A stretch of DNA of 16,063 nt from Hyphomicrobiales bacterium (GTDB lineage: Bacteria > Pseudomonadota > Alphaproteobacteria > Rhizobiales > Devosiaceae), in the NCBI GenBank assembly GCA_027082895.1, contig JALWTJ010000345.1:1-16063 (forward strand), in the 5' to 3' direction. Under the pieces are notes generated by a model that was not told the origin of the DNA, made no database searches, and saw only the letters and a list, made by a program, of their open reading frames with translations. This document shows positions 13,171-16,063 of the stretch, piece after piece. Numbering within the stretch: the first letter of the stretch is position 1; each line of letters begins with the position of its first letter. Both the position numbers and the translations under genes were made by a program.

Positions 13171-15831
13171 TCAGCCCGCCGCAACAGCCGCCCGTATCGC
13201 CGCGATGGCCTGGTCCGCATCCTGACCGTTGGGGCCGCCCGCCTGCGCCATGTCCGGCCGGCCGCCCCCGCCCTTGCCCCCAAGAGCCGCAGCTCCAGCC
13301 CGCACCAGTTCCACCGCCGAGAACCGGTCCGTCAGATCGTCGGTGACACCTACCGCAAGCCCCGCCTTGCCATCATCACTGACACCGACAAGCGCCACGA
13401 TGCCGCTGCCCAGCTGCTTCTTGCCATTGTCCACCAGCCCCCGCAATTCCCGCGGCGCCAGCCCGGAAATGACCCGGCCGGAAAAGGAAATTCCCGCCAC
13501 CGTCTCCACCGCGTCCGCGCCGCCCTGCCCCTCGCCCATGGCAATTTTCCGGCGCAGCTCCGATAGCTGCCTTTCCAGCTGCTTGCGCTCCTCCAGCAAC
13601 TGACCAACCCGCTCAACGGCATCCCTGGGCGTCACCTTGAGCGACGCAGACAGCCGGTCCAGTTCTCCGGAACGCTGCTTCAGATAGGCCCGCGCCCCTT
13701 CCCGGGTCAGGGCCTCGATCCGACGCACTCCGGAAGCAACAGACCCTTCCTGAATGATGGTCACCAGCCCGATATCCCCGGTCCGGCGCACATGGGTTCC
13801 CCCGCACAATTCCATGGACCAGGCGTGCCGGTTGCCCGCATCCGGTCCGGCAACCCCCATGGATACGACCCGCACCTCATCGCCATATTTTTCCCCGAAA
13901 AGGGCCATGGCCCCCGCCGCCCGGGCCTCCTCGACCCCCATGATGGTGGTGGTAACTTCGCCATTTTCCAGCACATGCCGGTTGGCCAGGGCCTCGACCC
14001 GGTCCAGCTCATCCGGCTTGACCGGTTGATTGTGGGAAAAATCGAACCGCAGGCTTTCCGGACCCACCAGCGATCCTTTCTGCGCCACATGGGCCCCCAG
14101 TACCTGCCGTAGTGCCTCGTGCAACAAATGGGTCGCCGAATGATTGGCGCGAATGCGGCTGCGCCGTTCATGATCCACGTCAAGAACAAGCCCTTGCCCC
14201 TTGACAAGAGTACCTTTTTTAACGGTAACCGCATGAGCAAAGACATTGTCCACCTGCTTGGTGACATCCGTAACTTCGGCCCTGACACCATCCCCCGAAA
14301 TGGTGCCACTGTCCCCCACCTGTCCGCCGCTCATGGCATAAAAGGGTGTCTGGTTGAACACCACGAAACCGCTTTCCCCGGTCTCAAGCCGGTCAACCTG
14401 TTTGCCGTCGCGAACAAGGGCGAGGACGACACCCTCCGCCGTCTCCGTGTCATAGCCAAGAAACTCGGTTGCCCCTTCGCTCTCGGCAATTTCAAACCAG
14501 ACCTGTTCCGTGGCAGCCGCTCCGGACCCGCTCCAGCTGGCCCGGGCCAGGGCCTTCTGCTCGGCCATGGCCGCATCAAACCCCGCCTGATCAACACCGA
14601 TACCGCGTGCCCTGAGGGCATCCTGGGTCAGGTCCAGGGGAAAGCCGAACGTGTCATACAATTTGAACGCGGTTGCACCGGGCAGCATGTCACCTTTTGA
14701 CAGGGACGCCGTCTCCTCGTTCAGGATATGCAGCCCCCTGTCCAGGGTTTTCAGGAAACGTTCTTCCTCCAACCGGATGGCCTCGGAAATCTGAGCCTCC
14801 CCGGTAATCAGTTCGGGATAAGCCTGCCCCATTTCCGCGGCCAGAACGGGCACCATCTTGTGAATGACCGGTTCATGAGCACCCAGCAGGGTGGCATGAC
14901 GCATGGCACGGCGCATGATCCGGCGCAACACATAACCGCGCCCTTCATTGGTTGGCAGCACCCCCTCCCCGATAAGAAAGGACATGGTACGCAAATGGTC
15001 CGCAATAACCCGTTGCGACACCAGATTGTCACCCCCGACGGTGGAACCCGTCACCTGTGCGGCCCCGTCTACCAGCGTGCGAAACAGATCGGTCTCGAAC
15101 AGGTTGTTGGTCCCCTGCAAAAGAGCGGAAATTCTTTCAAGGCCCATGCCCGTATCCACGCACGGCCGCGGCAAGGGCAGTCGCGAGCCATCCGCCTGCT
15201 GGTCATACTGGGTAAAGACCAGGTTCCAGATCTCGATGAACCGGTCCCCGTCTTCCTCGGCACTGCCCGGAGGCCCGCCCCAGATGTCCGGCCCATAATC
15301 ATAAAATATTTCCGAACTTGGACCACATGGGCCAGTATCGCCCATGGACCAGAAATTGTCGTCGGTAGCGATGCGAATGATTTTTTCATCCGGGAAACCG
15401 GCAATCTTTTTCCACAGGTCAAAAGCCTCGTCATCCTCATGATAGACCGTCACCAGCAACCGGGCGGGATCCACCCCCAAAGGGCCGGTGATCAGTTCCC
15501 ACGCCATGCCAATGGCTTCTTCCTTGAAATAGTCGCCAAAGGAAAAATTACCCAGCATTTCAAAAAAGGTCAGGTGCCGGGCCGTCATGCCCACATTGTC
15601 CAGATCATTGTGCTTGCCCCCGGCACGCACGCATTTCTGGGCACTCACCGCCCGCGTGTAGCTGCGCTTTTCAACACCGGTAAACAAGTTCTTGAACTGC
15701 ACCATACCCGCATTGGTAAACATCAGGGTCGGATCGTTCTGGGGCACCAGGGAACTGGAGGGAACGACCTCATGTCCGTGATCGGCAAAGTAGTCGATAT
15801 AGGTCCGGCGAATATCGTTGACGCTGAGCAT
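13171..15831 (-). CDS. alaS: Alanyl-tRNA synthetase
   Basis: An 886-residue class II aminoacyl-tRNA synthetase that charges tRNA-Ala and clears mis-charged Ser and Gly. The N-terminal catalytic core opens with DIRRTYIDYFADHGHEVVPS, then FTNAGMVQFKNLF and GGKHNDLDNVG (71-81), and motif 3 has DTGMGLERI (226-234). The editing domain has HSATH (564-568) and CGGTH (676-680), the four zinc-ligand residues, all intact. The C-Ala domain ends with GGKGGGGRPDMAQAGG (851-866). The length is normal for the family. The ATG at 15831 has only a weak GGACA site upstream, which sits directly after an intrinsic terminator. recA is commonly upstream of alaS in alphaproteobacteria and is expected off the right edge (inference). 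Confidence 0.98.
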   Translation of the reverse strand: MLSVNDIRRTYIDYFADHGHEVVPSSSLVPQNDPTLMFTNAGMVQFKNLFTGVEKRSYTRAVSAQKCVRAGGKHNDLDNVGMTARHLTFFEMLGNFSFGDYFKEEAIGMAWELITGPLGVDPARLLVTVYHEDDEAFDLWKKIAGFPDEKIIRIATDDNFWSMGDTGPCGPSSEIFYDYGPDIWGGPPGSAEEDGDRFIEIWNLVFTQYDQQADGSRLPLPRPCVDTGMGLERISALLQGTNNLFETDLFRTLVDGAAQVTGSTVGGDNLVSQRVIADHLRTMSFLIGEGVLPTNEGRGYVLRRIMRRAMRHATLLGAHEPVIHKMVPVLAAEMGQAYPELITGEAQISEAIRLEEERFLKTLDRGLHILNEETASLSKGDMLPGATAFKLYDTFGFPLDLTQDALRARGIGVDQAGFDAAMAEQKALARASWSGSGAAATEQVWFEIAESEGATEFLGYDTETAEGVVLALVRDGKQVDRLETGESGFVVFNQTPFYAMSGGQVGDSGTISGDGVRAEVTDVTKQVDNVFAHAVTVKKGTLVKGQGLVLDVDHERRSRIRANHSATHLLHEALRQVLGAHVAQKGSLVGPESLRFDFSHNQPVKPDELDRVEALANRHVLENGEVTTTIMGVEEARAAGAMALFGEKYGDEVRVVSMGVAGPDAGNRHAWSMELCGGTHVRRTGDIGLVTIIQEGSVASGVRRIEALTREGARAYLKQRSGELDRLSASLKVTPRDAVERVGQLLEERKQLERQLSELRRKIAMGEGQGGADAVETVAGISFSGRVISGLAPRELRGLVDNGKKQLGSGIVALVGVSDDGKAGLAVGVTDDLTDRFSAVELVRAGAAALGGKGGGGRPDMAQAGGPNGQDADQAIAAIRAAVAAG

Positions 15832-15847
15832 GAAATCTGTCCGTTAC

Positions 15848-15875
15848 AAAAAAAGGGACGGGGCATCCCCCATCC
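15848..15875 (-). terminator. Intrinsic terminator 16 bases before the alaS start
   Basis: On the minus strand GGATGGGG (15875-15868), loop GATG, CCCCGTCC (15863-15856) form eight pairs with one G-U wobble, followed by C and seven T residues (15854-15848). It is either the terminator of an upstream gene or an attenuator in the alaS leader. Confidence 0.85.
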
Positions 15876-15922
15876 TTTGCCATTGTTCCATGCTTGTTTA
15901 TCCCTTTGCGCATGCCCCGTCC
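15856..15922 (-). promoter_or_regulatory. Candidate antiterminator pairing in the alaS leader
   Basis: On the minus strand GGACGGGGCAT (15922-15912) is perfectly complementary to ATGCCCCGTCC (15866-15856), which contains the whole 3' arm of the terminator. The two structures cannot form together. The 11 pairs are separated by 45 bases. Confidence 0.5.
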
Positions 15923-15923
15923 A

Positions 15924-15960
15924 GCATTCCCGTAGGCCCCGGGCCCCTGCCATGGAATGC
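15924..15960 (-). other. Upstream hairpin of the alaS leader
   Basis: On the minus strand GCATTCC (15960-15954) pairs perfectly with GGAATGC (15930-15924) around a 23-base GC-rich loop. It ends one base before the candidate antiterminator segment, so it could be part of the same folded leader. Confidence 0.4.
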
Positions 15961-16063
15961 CGAACGCCCATGCCGTGCCTTTCGGTGCGAAAAGACTCAC
16001 CGGCCCGTGCCACAGCCAGCGCCCCCGAAACGCGTTCACGACAAGCAAACAGACCCCACCACG

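Noticed and set aside
15723..16048. Open frames on - across the alaS leader (from 16013 and 16048)
   Set aside because: They run through the terminator into alaS in other frames and show no resemblance to the RecA C-terminus or other proteins.
1..16063. tRNA or rRNA genes, CRISPR arrays, insertion sequences, integrases
   Set aside because: No cloverleaf-like sequence, regular spaced repeats, transposase or integrase motifs, or long terminal inverted repeats were seen.

Overview
The window looks like chromosomal DNA of an alphaproteobacterium with fairly high GC content and strong C/G preference at third codon positions. The evidence is the housekeeping genes (monothiol glutaredoxin, ribosomal protein S4, TrmJ-type tRNA methyltransferase, eukaryote-like NADP isocitrate dehydrogenase, alanyl-tRNA synthetase), a small ribbon-helix-helix protein of a type common in that class, and a SbmA/BacA-type transporter. 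From memory, grxD, rpsD, trmJ, icd, alaS and recA lie near each other in many alphaproteobacteria. The window seems to keep that backbone with accessory genes inserted. The genus cannot be named from the sequence.

Layout. Bases 1-772 hold the 3' part of grxD and a tightly coupled YtoQ-family gene, both on +. Bases 940-3776 (+) encode two inner-membrane transporters: a Bcr/CflA-type drug exporter and a SbmA/BacA-type peptide transporter, the latter preceded by a 332-base non-coding region rich in repeats. rpsD (-) ends against the second transporter, with an intrinsic terminator between them. A divergent gene, 4752-5852 (+), encodes a full two-domain arginine-kinase-type phosphagen kinase. An MFS exporter (-) overlaps its tail, and trmJ (-) lies upstream of that exporter.

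Bases 8053-10001 (+) carry four small genes: a GFA-family zinc protein, a TfoX N-domain protein, a DJ-1/PfpI protein and a ribbon-helix-helix protein. icd (+) follows at 10170-11381, then two exported proteins of unknown role (+), the second a DUF2807-type beta-helix protein. alaS (-) fills 13171-15831, converging on them. The last 232 bases are alaS leader or upstream intergenic DNA.

Two observations stand out. First, a complete phosphagen kinase, an enzyme family best known from animals, sits inside a bacterial housekeeping neighbourhood, fired divergently from the ribosomal gene rpsD. It keeps nearly all phosphoryl-transfer residues but carries a few substitutions near the active site. Second, the alaS leader contains an intrinsic terminator ending only 16 bases before the start codon. 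The 3' arm of that terminator can instead pair perfectly over 11 bases with an upstream segment, which is the architecture of a transcription attenuator. Functional links between most neighbours are otherwise weak; this is a housekeeping backbone with stress- and envelope-related passengers rather than one dedicated system.
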